Assembly: GCA_025352485.1 (NCBI GenBank)
Contig: JANXTJ010000058.1
Span: forward strand, 1 to 15,114
Direction: 5' to 3'
DNA length: 15,114 bases
Source of the DNA: Salinibacterium sp.
GTDB lineage: Bacteria > Actinomycetota > Actinomycetes > Actinomycetales > Microbacteriaceae
The number at the start of each line of letters is the position of its first letter. The first letter of the stretch is position 1. This document shows positions 1 through 7,093 of this stretch, piece after piece. Under the pieces are notes generated by a model. The model did no database searches. It was given only the letters and a program-made list of their open reading frames with translations, and was not told the origin of the DNA. The position numbers and the translations under genes are program-made.

Positions 1-426
1 AGCCTCCTCGTAGCCCGCCGCACGAAGCTCGCCGAGGATCTGCGCCAGTTGGATTGCCGCGACCGGTTTGTGCGCGATGGCGATTCGAGCTCGCGACAGT
101 TGATCGCGAGTGGGTTCATACAACCCGCCACCGGCCTCAATGCCGGTGGCGGTCAGCCTCAAATAAACGCCCCCCACAGACCCGGCCCACATGCTGGCGT
201 CGAGCCGGTACGGAGACTTGTCGGGGCTGAAGCGCACATCCCGGTTGGGCCGCATGACCTTTCCGGGCCCGTACTTCTCTTGCGCCGCCGCGGTGAGCTC
301 CTCCAACGGCACACGAATAGTCCGGTCGTAGATGCTTCGGTTAGCGGTGAAGTGTTCGCGGGTATTGTTTGCGCGCAGCAGTCGAAGAAAGTCGTAAGCC
401 TCAGGCACGAACACCGCTGTGGTCAC
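1..426 (-). CDS. DUF2461 / TIGR02453 family protein (partial, N-terminal 142 codons)
   Basis: The reading frame starts with GTG at 426 and runs off the left edge without a stop, so only the N-terminal 142 codons are present. A purine-rich GAGGGAAG lies a few bases upstream of the GTG and supports this start. The protein opens with a phenylalanine/proline-rich segment followed by FLRLLRANNTREHFTANRS, then has RPNRDVRFSPDKSPY near residues 59-73 and a glycine-rich segment GGVYLRL. This 'RDVRFSxDKSPYK' signature is typical of the DUF2461 (TIGR02453) family, a widespread group of unknown function. It follows the isocitrate lyase-like gene by 50 bases on the same strand and may share its transcript. 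I see no direct link to phenylacetate metabolism, and no function should be assigned. Confidence 0.8.
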   Translation of the reverse strand, partial: MTTAVFVPEAYDFLRLLRANNTREHFTANRSIYDRTIRVPLEELTAAAQEKYGPGKVMRPNRDVRFSPDKSPYRLDASMWAGSVGGVYLRLTATGIEAGGGLYEPTRDQLSRARIAIAHKPVAAIQLAQILGELRAAGYEEA

Positions 427-476
427 TGAAACTTCCCTCTACTGCGCCTCACACGACGGTTCCGAGCCGGCCCGAA

Positions 477-1244
477 CTAGTTCAACGCTGGCAGATCTAG
501 GGGGATGACGCCAGACCCGTAGAGGTCTTTGGCGAGGTTCTGCAGCGCCAGCAGCGCGACGCGCTGCGTCAAGGGCCCGTAAGAGATGCGGGCGATTCCC
601 AAATCTTGGTACTGCTGCGCAGTGAGCGCCCCCGGCAGCCCGATGACGCTGACCCTGTTGCGGCCAAGCTGGGCGACGACCCGCTCGACCGATTCCTGGT
701 CGAGTAGCCCCGGGATGAAGACCAGCGCGGCACCCTCATCGAGGAACGCCTTACCGCGTTTGATCGCCTCGGGCAGGCGCTCACTCAGCGGCCCCGTTCC
801 CCGAATGATCGCGTCGGTGCGAGCGTTCAGCTGGAAGGGCACGCCCTCGGCCTCCGCCGCAGCGACGATTTCGCGAACTCGAGCCACCGACTCGTCGAAC
901 GGCTTCAGGCGGTCCTCCACGTTCGCTCCCGCGACACCGATCGCGATCGCGCGGCGAATGGTCTCGCCGGGCTGGTCGTAGCCATTATCCAGGTCGGCCG
1001 TCACCGGCAAATCGGTGGCTTTCACGATGGCTTCGATAGCCAGCAGCGCGACGTCCAGCGGCATCCCGCCGTCTTCGTAACCGAGGCTCGAGGCGATGGA
1101 ATGGCCCGCGGTGGCGATCGCTTTTGTCTCGGGTAGGTCGGCGACAACTTGGGCCGAAATCACGTCCCACACATTGATCACCCGGAGGATTTCGGGAGCT
1201 TGGTGGAGGGCGCGGAGGGCTTCGGCTTTTTCGACGGGTTTCAT
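477..1244 (-). CDS. Isocitrate lyase / phosphoenolpyruvate mutase family protein
   Basis: A 255-residue TIM-barrel enzyme of the isocitrate lyase/PEP mutase superfamily. Visible landmarks are NVWD near residue 24, the ATAGHSIASSLGY segment (45-57), the metal-site strand TADLDNGY (82-89), GANVEDR (106-112) and NARTDA after it. The KKCGH-type loop that carries the catalytic cysteine of true isocitrate and methylisocitrate lyases is absent; VEDR is followed by LKPFDES instead. It therefore belongs to the broad 'isocitrate lyase/phosphoenolpyruvate mutase family' group found as single genes in many actinobacteria, and the substrate cannot be read from sequence. ATG 1244 is the only in-frame start, because a stop lies just upstream, but no strong ribosome binding site precedes it. 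It lies 39 bases downstream of the FAH-family gene, probably in one transcript. Confidence 0.85.
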   Translation of the reverse strand: MKPVEKAEALRALHQAPEILRVINVWDVISAQVVADLPETKAIATAGHSIASSLGYEDGGMPLDVALLAIEAIVKATDLPVTADLDNGYDQPGETIRRAIAIGVAGANVEDRLKPFDESVARVREIVAAAEAEGVPFQLNARTDAIIRGTGPLSERLPEAIKRGKAFLDEGAALVFIPGLLDQESVERVVAQLGRNRVSVIGLPGALTAQQYQDLGIARISYGPLTQRVALLALQNLAKDLYGSGVIPLDLPALN

Positions 1245-1283
1245 GGTGTCACGCTATCGGGAGTTCGCGTGCCGCTGGGACCC

Positions 1284-2141
1284 CTAGTGGAAGCGCTGCT
1301 CGATCTGGCCGATGCCCTCGATCTCGGTGACGAGACGCTCGCCGTCGCGAAGGAAACGCTTCGGGTTCATCGCGGCCCCGACACCGGGAGGTGTGCCGGT
1401 GAAGATCAGGTCGCCTGGCCGCAGCTCGACGATGGCGGAAAGTCGCGAGATGAGGGCGGCGATGCCGAAGATGAGTTGGTCGGTTCGGCCATTCTGTGCG
1501 ACCGTCGACGTGCCGTCGGCTCCCCAGATCGTGGTCGAGATGCTCAGGCTCTCGGGGTCGGTCAGCTCGTCAGGCGTGACGAGCACCGGGCCAATCGGGG
1601 CGAACCCCTCGAACGACTTTCCCGCACTGAACTGTGGCGAACCGCCCTCCCACTGCACCGTGCGCTCGGAAAGATCCTGGCCCACCGTGTACCCGGCGAC
1701 ATGAGCGACCGCCGACTCTTCGCCAATGTGCCGCCCACCGACACCGATCACCACCACCAGTTCTGCCTCCCAGTCGACGGTGTCGCCGGGCAGCGTGACG
1801 TCGATATCCGGCCCGGAGACGGCTGATGGAAACTTGGTGAAGATCAGCGGGCTGGTGGGCACCGCGAGGCCGGCCTCCGCCGCGTGGTCGGCGTAGTTGA
1901 GCCCGATTCCGAAGACCTGGGACGGTCGCGGTGACGGAGCGCCCAGGTCTGCGGGGCTGTATGCGACGGCGGCCGGGTCGGATGCGACATCCTGCCCCGC
2001 CGCCCACGCGATGAGGTCGCTCCAGCGCGTGAAAAGCTCCGCCGGATCTGCGGGCAGCGCGCCGCCGGACGCCATCCCGATGTCGAGCGCTCGTTCGTCG
2101 CTCACCAGAACCGCTCGGCCGTGCAGATTCGCGATGCGCAT
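1284..2141 (-). CDS. Fumarylacetoacetate hydrolase (FAH) family protein
   Basis: A 285-residue protein with the full FAH C-terminal fold. It has VFGIGLNYADHAAE (77-89), PLIFTKFPSAVSGP (98-111), the acidic metal site DWEAEL (123-128) with a further Asp in GQDLSERT (154-161), GKSFEGFAPIGP, and the closing IFTGTPPGVG. Members act on C-C bonds of diketo or oxo-diacids: acylpyruvases, oxaloacetate decarboxylases, HpaG-like isomerases/decarboxylases of the homoprotocatechuate pathway, and fumarylpyruvate hydrolase. The neighbours are a flavin hydroxylase remnant and an HpaI-type aldolase remnant, which suggests an old role in ring-cleavage product degradation; this is inference. The ATG at 2141 follows an AGGAG sequence that overlaps the TAG stop of the truncated monooxygenase, so translation was coupled to that gene. 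The gene itself looks intact. Confidence 0.88.
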   Translation of the reverse strand: MRIANLHGRAVLVSDERALDIGMASGGALPADPAELFTRWSDLIAWAAGQDVASDPAAVAYSPADLGAPSPRPSQVFGIGLNYADHAAEAGLAVPTSPLIFTKFPSAVSGPDIDVTLPGDTVDWEAELVVVIGVGGRHIGEESAVAHVAGYTVGQDLSERTVQWEGGSPQFSAGKSFEGFAPIGPVLVTPDELTDPESLSISTTIWGADGTSTVAQNGRTDQLIFGIAALISRLSAIVELRPGDLIFTGTPPGVGAAMNPKRFLRDGERLVTEIEGIGQIEQRFH

Positions 2142-2152
2142 GAGGTGATCTC

Positions 2153-3250
2153 CTAAAGGGATGCTGTGGTCATGAAGCCGCGCAGTGCGGCGCTGATAAT
2201 CGGTTCGGGATCGTCCGGCAGTGAGCCGTCGCTACTGACCCAGGCGAGGTGCTGGTCTGGCCGCACTAGGGCGAGCGCCGGAACATCGTCCGGGGCGAAT
2301 CCGTGCGCTACGGCATCGAGGTGAACCGCGGGGACGCCGCGATCGGCGAGCGCCTGATAGAGCCGCCGCGCGTCATCCGTCGACCCCAGCACGGTGAATT
2401 CCGGGCCGAGCTCATCGAACAACGACCGACCTTCGGCCGTGCGTGCGTGCGGAAGCCGGTTGCCCGCCTTGGCCTGAGGCAGGTAAATGTCTCCCGCGGG
2501 AGCTTGGGCCGCCGAATCGGGGCCATAGCCGTAACCGAGCACCAGCCCGAGGCTGTGAAACTCGGCACGCTTGCCCAGCTGGATGGCCGCGGCGACGGCC
2601 AATCGCGCGGCATCCGCATCCGGGCCGGTGCCCATCAGGGATGAATGGCTCAGGTCGACCGACAGCATTTTCATGTTGGTCGCGGCAAAGTCGATGGTCT
2701 GCTGTGCGATGGGTCGCCGCTCTGCCTCGTAGCTCTGCAGCAGCTCTGGTGGCGCCCAGCCGTTGAGCACCGCGGCCAGCTTCCAGGCAAGATTGACGGC
2801 ATCGCCGACACCCGTGTTGTAGCCGTGACCGCCCCACGGCGGGTTCTGGTGGGCCGCATCTCCGGCCAGATAGGCGCGGCCTGAGCCGTAAGAATCCGCG
2901 AGCAACAGTCGAGCCCGCCACGGGTCGGTCGCGAGGATCTCGACGTCGATCTCTGCACCCACCAGCGCCCGCACCAGCGAGATCGCTTCGGCCTCATCGG
3001 CGATCGATTCAGTGCCTGTGGCAATTGCCCACCAGGTTCCGTCGAGATCGAGCGGGCCCACCACGCCGGAGGCTGCTGGGTTCAAAACCCAGTGGTGGAT
3101 GGCCGCTCGCTCCGGCAGAAGCGCGGCCAACTGCTGCGATCGGAAGGTGATGTTGACGTTCGGTCGACCGCCCGGTGCCCCCTCGTAGCGGGCACCGATC
3201 GCCACTCGCACCACACTGCGCGAGCCGTCGGCCCCCACCACAAACGCGTC
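2153..3250 (-). pseudogene. Flavin-dependent aromatic monooxygenase (MhpA/FAD_binding_3 type), N-terminally truncated
   Basis: From about 3250 down to the TAG at 2153 the frame encodes the C-terminal two thirds of a class A flavin hydroxylase. It has the DG motif FVVGADGSRSVVR, then LAGDAAHQNPPWGGHGYNTG and DAVNLAWKLAAVLNG (the GD motif and FAD contact region), SYEAERRP, and a C-terminal thioredoxin-like domain ending in LVRPDQHLAWVS. The first 150 or so residues expected in this family are missing, including the Rossmann GxGxxG that binds the FAD ADP moiety. The frame stays open to 3769, but that extension has no family features; it first runs antisense to an aldolase remnant and then out of frame through the crotonase gene. 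I read it as a pseudogene left by a deletion, with a collapsed assembly as the alternative. The remaining part has no stops or frameshifts, so the loss may be recent. The original substrate was probably a phenolic acid. Confidence 0.8.
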
Positions 3251-3487
3251 AAGGCCGCAGCCAAAGCGAACGGCGTCGTGCTTCTCGGCGGACCCATCAT
3301 GGATCCGTCTGAAGCGGGTTGCGTTCGTGCGCTCGACGACGGCATCGGAGTGCTCTGCGTCGGCATCGACGTCATGGCTTTCCGGCGCGCGTGTGAATAC
3401 GCGATCACCAACACCAATGCGGCGGTCGCGGCGTCGGACATCTACACCCGGCCCGAAGCGCCGGTCAACGGATTTCCCGAACGCTGA
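3242..3487 (+). pseudogene. HpcH/HpaI-type aldolase, C-terminal remnant
   Basis: On the plus strand, between the truncated monooxygenase and the crotonase gene, a frame ending in TGA at 3485-3487 encodes about 80 residues. They resemble the C-terminal end of class II HpaI-like 2-keto-3-deoxy-acid aldolases: VKAAAKANGVVLLGG, then DPSEAGCVRALDDGIGVLCV, then GIDVMAFRRACEYAI. The pattern (helix with alanine and lysine, then Gly, then D-P-E/S-x-A, then a strand ending in G-x-D followed by xxFRRA) matches the last barrel strands and helices of that family. The catalytic His, Arg and Glu of the N-terminal half are absent. Upstream, the frame is the antisense of the monooxygenase remnant. It is therefore a fragment, not a gene. 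It ends 4 bases from the convergent stop of the crotonase. The identification rests on pattern recognition only. Confidence 0.65.
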
Positions 3488-3491
3488 TCCG

Positions 3492-4274
3492 TCAGCTCGC
3501 CGGCAGCTGCCCGAACACCGGGCGACGCTTTTGCTGGAACGCGGCAAAACCCTCGGCGTAGTCGTCGGTCGCGCAGAGAGCACCCTGCGCTGCGTTCTCG
3601 TCAGCCACAGACGTCCAGAGACCGGGTCGGTCGTCGCGAAGGCTTCGCACGATTTCCTTGCTCGCGAGAAATGCCTGAGTAGGTCCGGTGGATGCACGAA
3701 GCACTCGTTCGCGGGTAAATTCGAGAATATCCTCCGCCGGTACCACTCGGCTGAAGAGCCCGAGCGCAACCGCTTCGGTTCCGGTCATGAGCTCCGCCGT
3801 ATAGATGAGATCGAGGGTGCGATGGGCACCGAGACGCTCGAAGAACAGCGCATGCCCCCCCGAGTCGAGAGTCGCCCCGAGATTCGCGAAAGGCGAACCG
3901 AGCTTCGCCGTGTCGGCGACATAGACAACATCTGTTGCGACGAGCAGACCGAGGCCGACTCCGAGGCAGGCGCCAGTGGCGATCGCAAAGGTCGGTGCCG
4001 GGAACAAACTGATCTGCTGCAGGAGCGGTGTCACGACATCGCGGAGGTAGCTTTCGGCATCATCTGTGGCCGGAACGACATCCGAAATATCGCGCCCCGC
4101 GCAGAACGCACGACCTTCACCCCGCAGCAGCAGAGCGCGCACCCCGGCGTCCGCGGCATCCCGGTAGGCCCGCGACAGCGCCGCGACCGCAGACTCGTCG
4201 AGCGCGTTCAGCTTGCTCGGATCGTTGAGCACGATCTCGGCAACGGCCCCGGTGATGGTCAGTTCTACTGCCAT
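3492..4274 (-). CDS. paaG: Crotonase, probable 1,2-epoxyphenylacetyl-CoA isomerase (PaaG-like)
   Basis: A 260-residue enoyl-CoA hydratase/isomerase-family protein. The oxyanion-hole segments are AFCAGRDIS (57-64) and GACLGVGLGL (101-110). The two glutamates used by hydratases are absent. At the second site there is instead an aspartate, D137, in NLGATLDSGG, which aligns with Asp136 of E. coli PaaG. The C-terminus (DYAEGFAAFQQKRRPVFG) also matches the PaaG pattern. PaaG converts ring-1,2-epoxyphenylacetyl-CoA to oxepin-CoA and later shifts a double bond in beta-oxidation. The gene lies 47 bases downstream of paaE, with GAGGAG just before the ATG, and no other crotonase in the window has this active site. 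The exact name is inferred from these residues and from position; a different crotonase isomerase remains possible. Confidence 0.72.
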   Translation of the reverse strand: MAVELTITGAVAEIVLNDPSKLNALDESAVAALSRAYRDAADAGVRALLLRGEGRAFCAGRDISDVVPATDDAESYLRDVVTPLLQQISLFPAPTFAIATGACLGVGLGLLVATDVVYVADTAKLGSPFANLGATLDSGGHALFFERLGAHRTLDLIYTAELMTGTEAVALGLFSRVVPAEDILEFTRERVLRASTGPTQAFLASKEIVRSLRDDRPGLWTSVADENAAQGALCATDDYAEGFAAFQQKRRPVFGQLPAS

Positions 4275-4321
4275 ATCAGCTCCTCAGTGGGATGGAAAAG
4301 TGGGACTAAGCGAAAGGAATA

Positions 4322-5428
4322 TCAGGCGTCGTAGTTCACTTCCACCCGCGCGCTGGTCGGCACCGCTTGGCAGGTGAGCACATACCCGCGCGCCAGCTCC
4401 GACGGCTCTAGCGCGTAGTTCTCTTTCATCTCGACGGTGCCGGAAACCACAACAGCACGGCAGGTTCCACACACCCCGCCCGCGCAGGCGAAGGGCACGT
4501 CTCCGCGCACCCGCAATGCCGCGTTTAGGACGCTCTCATTGCTGCGCACCGGGCTTGTGACAATCCCCGTCGTTCCGTCGAGCCGGAAGGTGATGGTGTG
4601 AACGTCTTGGTCAGCCGAGATGGCGATCGGTCTGCCAGTCTGACCTACCGGCCGTTCCGGTTTGCCCGTCGTGAACAATTCGTAGCGAACCTCGCTGCTC
4701 TTCACACCGAGCTCGGCGAGCGTATCGCGGCACAGCTGAACCAGGTCGAACGGACCGCAGATGAACCACTCATCCACCGTCGACGGCGAAATCAGAGAGC
4801 CGAGAATGCTGCGGAATCGCTCCGCGTCGAGCCGCCCGCTCAACAGCTCGGAGGTGCGCTGTTCCCTCGTGAGCACGTGATATAGCGCGAGTCGCGCCGG
4901 GTATTTGTCTTTGAGGTCGGCCAGTTCGTCGATGAACATCGTGTCCATCGCGGTGCGGTTCGAGTACACGAGCGAGAAGCTGTTGCCCGGGTTTGCGGCG
5001 AGTGTGCTCTCGATGAGCGCGACGACGGGAGTGATGCCGGATCCGGCCGCGATCGCCACGTAGTGTGCGGCATCCCGGGTCGACAGCTGGGAGACGAAGC
5101 GACCTTCCGGACTCATCACCTCAAGGTGCATTCCCGGCCTCAGCGATTCGAGCGCCCAGGTCGAGAACAGTCCGCCGAGGTCACGCTTAATGGCGACCTT
5201 GAGCTCGCCGTCGACCGGCGCCTGGCAGATCGAATAGCTTCGGCGAACATCCTCTCCCTGAAGCGAGGCCCGCAGGGCGATGTATTGGCCTGGCGCATAG
5301 CTGTAGTCACCGCGCAACTCCGACGGCACTGTGAAGCTGACCTCGATTGCGTCATCCGTCAGTCGACGAACCTTCGACACGGCGAGGCTGTTGAAGGTCG
5401 CGCGACGGCGGGTGACGGTAGCTGACAT
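4322..5428 (-). CDS. paaE: Phenylacetyl-CoA 1,2-epoxidase reductase subunit PaaE
   Basis: A 368-residue ferredoxin-NADP reductase-like protein that passes electrons from NADPH to the PaaA di-iron site. The domains in order are: an FAD-binding barrel with PGQYIALR and RRSYSICQ, an NAD(P)-binding domain with AIAAGSGITPVVALIE and the later FICGPFDLVQ, and a C-terminal plant-type [2Fe-2S] ferredoxin domain. The cluster ligands are C315, C320, C323 and C353, spaced C-x4-C-x2-C-x29-C. I chose the ATG at 5428 because AAGGAA precedes it, it overlaps the paaD stop by one base (TGATG), and the encoded N-terminus is typical. A longer open frame reaching 5662 is only the out-of-frame reading of paaD. It is the fifth gene of the epoxidase operon. 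Confidence 0.95.
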   Translation of the reverse strand: MSATVTRRRATFNSLAVSKVRRLTDDAIEVSFTVPSELRGDYSYAPGQYIALRASLQGEDVRRSYSICQAPVDGELKVAIKRDLGGLFSTWALESLRPGMHLEVMSPEGRFVSQLSTRDAAHYVAIAAGSGITPVVALIESTLAANPGNSFSLVYSNRTAMDTMFIDELADLKDKYPARLALYHVLTREQRTSELLSGRLDAERFRSILGSLISPSTVDEWFICGPFDLVQLCRDTLAELGVKSSEVRYELFTTGKPERPVGQTGRPIAISADQDVHTITFRLDGTTGIVTSPVRSNESVLNAALRVRGDVPFACAGGVCGTCRAVVVSGTVEMKENYALEPSELARGYVLTCQAVPTSARVEVNYDA

Positions 5429-5961
5429 CAGTGTTCCTTGAAGTAGTCGAACGGCTCCTGACAGCGCTGGCATACGTAGAGCGCCTTGCAGGAGGTCGAG
5501 CCGAAGTGCGACGTCTCGCGGGTGTGTAGTGATCCGCAATTGGGGCAGCGGATGCCGAGGCCGAGGTTGAGCACGCCAGCGATTCGCCGGGGGGCCGGTG
5601 CCGCGATGCCGTATTGCTCGAGTTTGGTGCGCCCGACCGAGCTCATCCAGTCCGTCGTCCACGCCGGTGCAAGAACGACCTTCACCGTCACGGCCACGTA
5701 GCCGTGCGCTGTCAATACGCTGACGATGTCGTCACGGATGGCATCGACCGCGGGGCATCCGGAGTAGGTCGGTGTGATCTCGACCGCGACCACACCCTCC
5801 GAAACCCGTACGCTGCGCAAGACTCCGAGATCTTCAATCGTCAGCACCGGCACCTCCGGGTCGACGACCGTCGCCGCGAGATCCCACGCTGCCCGGTCCA
5901 CCTCGAGAGCGGGGCGCGGGCGGGCGGTCTGCTCCACACTGTCGAGAAAGACGCTCGTCAC
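5428..5961 (-). CDS. paaD: Phenylacetyl-CoA epoxidase maturation protein PaaD
   Basis: A 177-residue protein with an N-terminal MIP18/DUF59 domain (DPEVPVLTIEDLG at 34-46, TPTYSGCPAVDAIRDD at 63-78) and the PaaD signature WTTDWMSSVGRTKLEQYGI (101-119). The C-terminal zinc-ribbon-like domain has CPNC at 139-142, C158, and CQRC at 164-167, ending FDYFKEH. PaaD is needed for an active PaaABCE complex; its DUF59 domain suggests a role in iron-sulfur or di-iron cofactor assembly rather than catalysis. The start codon is GTG at 5961, and its GTGA overlaps the paaC stop by four bases, which indicates translational coupling. It overlaps paaE by one base at the other end. All cysteines expected of the family are present. 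Confidence 0.93.
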   Translation of the reverse strand: MTSVFLDSVEQTARPRPALEVDRAAWDLAATVVDPEVPVLTIEDLGVLRSVRVSEGVVAVEITPTYSGCPAVDAIRDDIVSVLTAHGYVAVTVKVVLAPAWTTDWMSSVGRTKLEQYGIAAPAPRRIAGVLNLGLGIRCPNCGSLHTRETSHFGSTSCKALYVCQRCQEPFDYFKEH

Positions 5962-6788
5962 CAGGACGCCCCGGGATGGGCTCGCGCCAGCACCTGCATC
6001 TCAGCCAGGAGCGGACCGAGCGACTCGGAGTGGAGGCCGGCACGACCGCCCCCGCGCGTGAAGGTCGTCACTGGAACGGTGAGACCGCTCGCCACGATCA
6101 GCGGGGGAACGAGAGCATCGAACGCCGGTCGCAGGCTGCTGGGAGACACCGCGATGCCGAGGGCAACAAGAGAGTCGGTGGGCGCATCCGAACGGAAGAG
6201 TTCGTCGGCAAACGCCCACATCACTTCGAGGCCACGCTGCATGCGACGGTTCGACTCCGCGGTGCCGAGCCCGAGTCGTTTGACCCACTGCACACAATGG
6301 TCGAGGTGGTAGTCGACCTCTTTCGCCGCCTTGGCCGCGATCGCCGCGAGCATTGCATCGTTGGATGCCGCGAGCCCGCGGTAGAGCGCGACAAAATACA
6401 CGGACGCGATCATCTGTTTTGCGATGGTCTGCGCGAAGTCGCCGTTCGGCTGCTCGAACAACTGGTGGTTGAGAAACTCCGGTTCATCACGAAAGTAGGC
6501 GAGTTCGTCTTCGGTCTTGCCAAACGCGGAACCCGCGTAGGTGAGAAAGCTGCGGGCATGCCCGAGCTGATCGAGGCCGATGTTGCCGAGGGCGACGTCT
6601 TCTTCCAGCTCCGGCGCACGCGCGATCCATTCGCCGAGGCGCTGCGCCAGAACGAGAGCGTCGTCACCGAGTCCGAGTGCGTAGGTTGCCACCGCGACAT
6701 CCGGAAGGTCGGAGGATGACGCGAGCGATTGCGCGATCGACTCCGGCGTTATGGCGGTCGACGCGATGTGATTCGTGCTGTGACTCAT
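5958..6788 (-). CDS. paaC: Phenylacetyl-CoA 1,2-epoxidase structural subunit PaaC
   Basis: A 276-residue ferritin-like helical protein that pairs with PaaA in the core of the epoxidase. Family segments are TYALGLGDDALVLAQRLGEWI (residues about 36-56), ALGNIGLDQLGHARSF, FAQTIAKQMIASVYFVALY, and KEVDYHLDHCVQWVKRLGLGT followed by a MWAFADELF helix. In characterised complexes PaaC is structural and helps form the substrate pocket while the catalytic di-iron pair sits in PaaA; that role is from the family, not visible here. The ATG at 6788 overlaps the paaB stop as ATGA, and the stop overlaps the paaD GTG by four bases. Length and motifs agree with the family, and nothing is truncated. Confidence 0.93.
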   Translation of the reverse strand: MSHSTNHIASTAITPESIAQSLASSSDLPDVAVATYALGLGDDALVLAQRLGEWIARAPELEEDVALGNIGLDQLGHARSFLTYAGSAFGKTEDELAYFRDEPEFLNHQLFEQPNGDFAQTIAKQMIASVYFVALYRGLAASNDAMLAAIAAKAAKEVDYHLDHCVQWVKRLGLGTAESNRRMQRGLEVMWAFADELFRSDAPTDSLVALGIAVSPSSLRPAFDALVPPLIVASGLTVPVTTFTRGGGRAGLHSESLGPLLAEMQVLARAHPGASW

Positions 6789-7093
6789 AGGTGGGGCACC
6801 GCATCCGACTCGGTGTAATAGGTGGCGTGCCGATATTCCTTGCCCTGCGGCGACTCGAAGAACGAGTCTTTCGCGTCCGGATCAGAAGCCGTGATCGCGG
6901 CGGCGCGCACCACCCAGACCGATACCCCTTCGGCCCGGCGCGTGTACAGATCGCGGGCGTTGCGAACGGCCATGATCTCGTCGGGGGCGTGCAGCGAACC
7001 GGCGTGCACGTGGGAAAGCCCGCGGGAGGCACGCACGAAGACCTCCCACAGCGGCCAAGTTTCACGCATTCCGGAGTCGCCCGGGCTCGTCAT
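6785..7093 (-). CDS. paaB: Phenylacetyl-CoA 1,2-epoxidase subunit PaaB
   Basis: A 102-residue protein with the highly conserved PaaB core: WPLWEVFVRASRGLSHVHAG near residues 13-32, SLHAPDEIMAVRNARDLYTRR, then EGVSVWVVRAAAI and a C-terminal YRHATYY. PaaB is the small subunit that bridges PaaAC dimers in the assembled monooxygenase and is needed for full activity. The protein is marginally longer than the E. coli version because of a short N-terminal extension rich in Ser, Gly and Pro. The ATG at 7093 shares one base with the paaA stop (TGATG), and the paaB stop overlaps the paaC start by four bases, so paaA, paaB and paaC form one tightly coupled unit. Confidence 0.96.
   Translation of the reverse strand: MTSPGDSGMRETWPLWEVFVRASRGLSHVHAGSLHAPDEIMAVRNARDLYTRRAEGVSVWVVRAAAITASDPDAKDSFFESPQGKEYRHATYYTESDAVPHL

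Noticed and set aside
427..476. Possible terminator hairpin between the isocitrate lyase-like gene and the DUF2461 gene
   Set aside because: TTCCGAGCCGGCCCGAA pairs imperfectly and is not followed by a T-run on the transcribed strand, so it is not a convincing intrinsic terminator.
3251..3769. N-terminal extension of the monooxygenase frame to an ATG at 3769
   Set aside because: The extension is arginine- and serine-rich with no GxGxxG or other flavoprotein motif. It overlaps the crotonase gene out of frame on the same strand and the aldolase remnant in antisense, so it is an open frame produced by high GC content.
3327..4334. 335-codon plus-strand open frame antisense to the paaG-like gene
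   Set aside because: No recognisable fold, arginine-rich, and opposite an intact crotonase. Only the separate frame ending at 3487 carries aldolase-like sequence.
5429..5662. Upstream extension of paaE to 5662
   Set aside because: It is the out-of-frame reading of paaD, lacks family similarity, and ATG 5428 has a ribosome binding site and the expected PaaE N-terminus.
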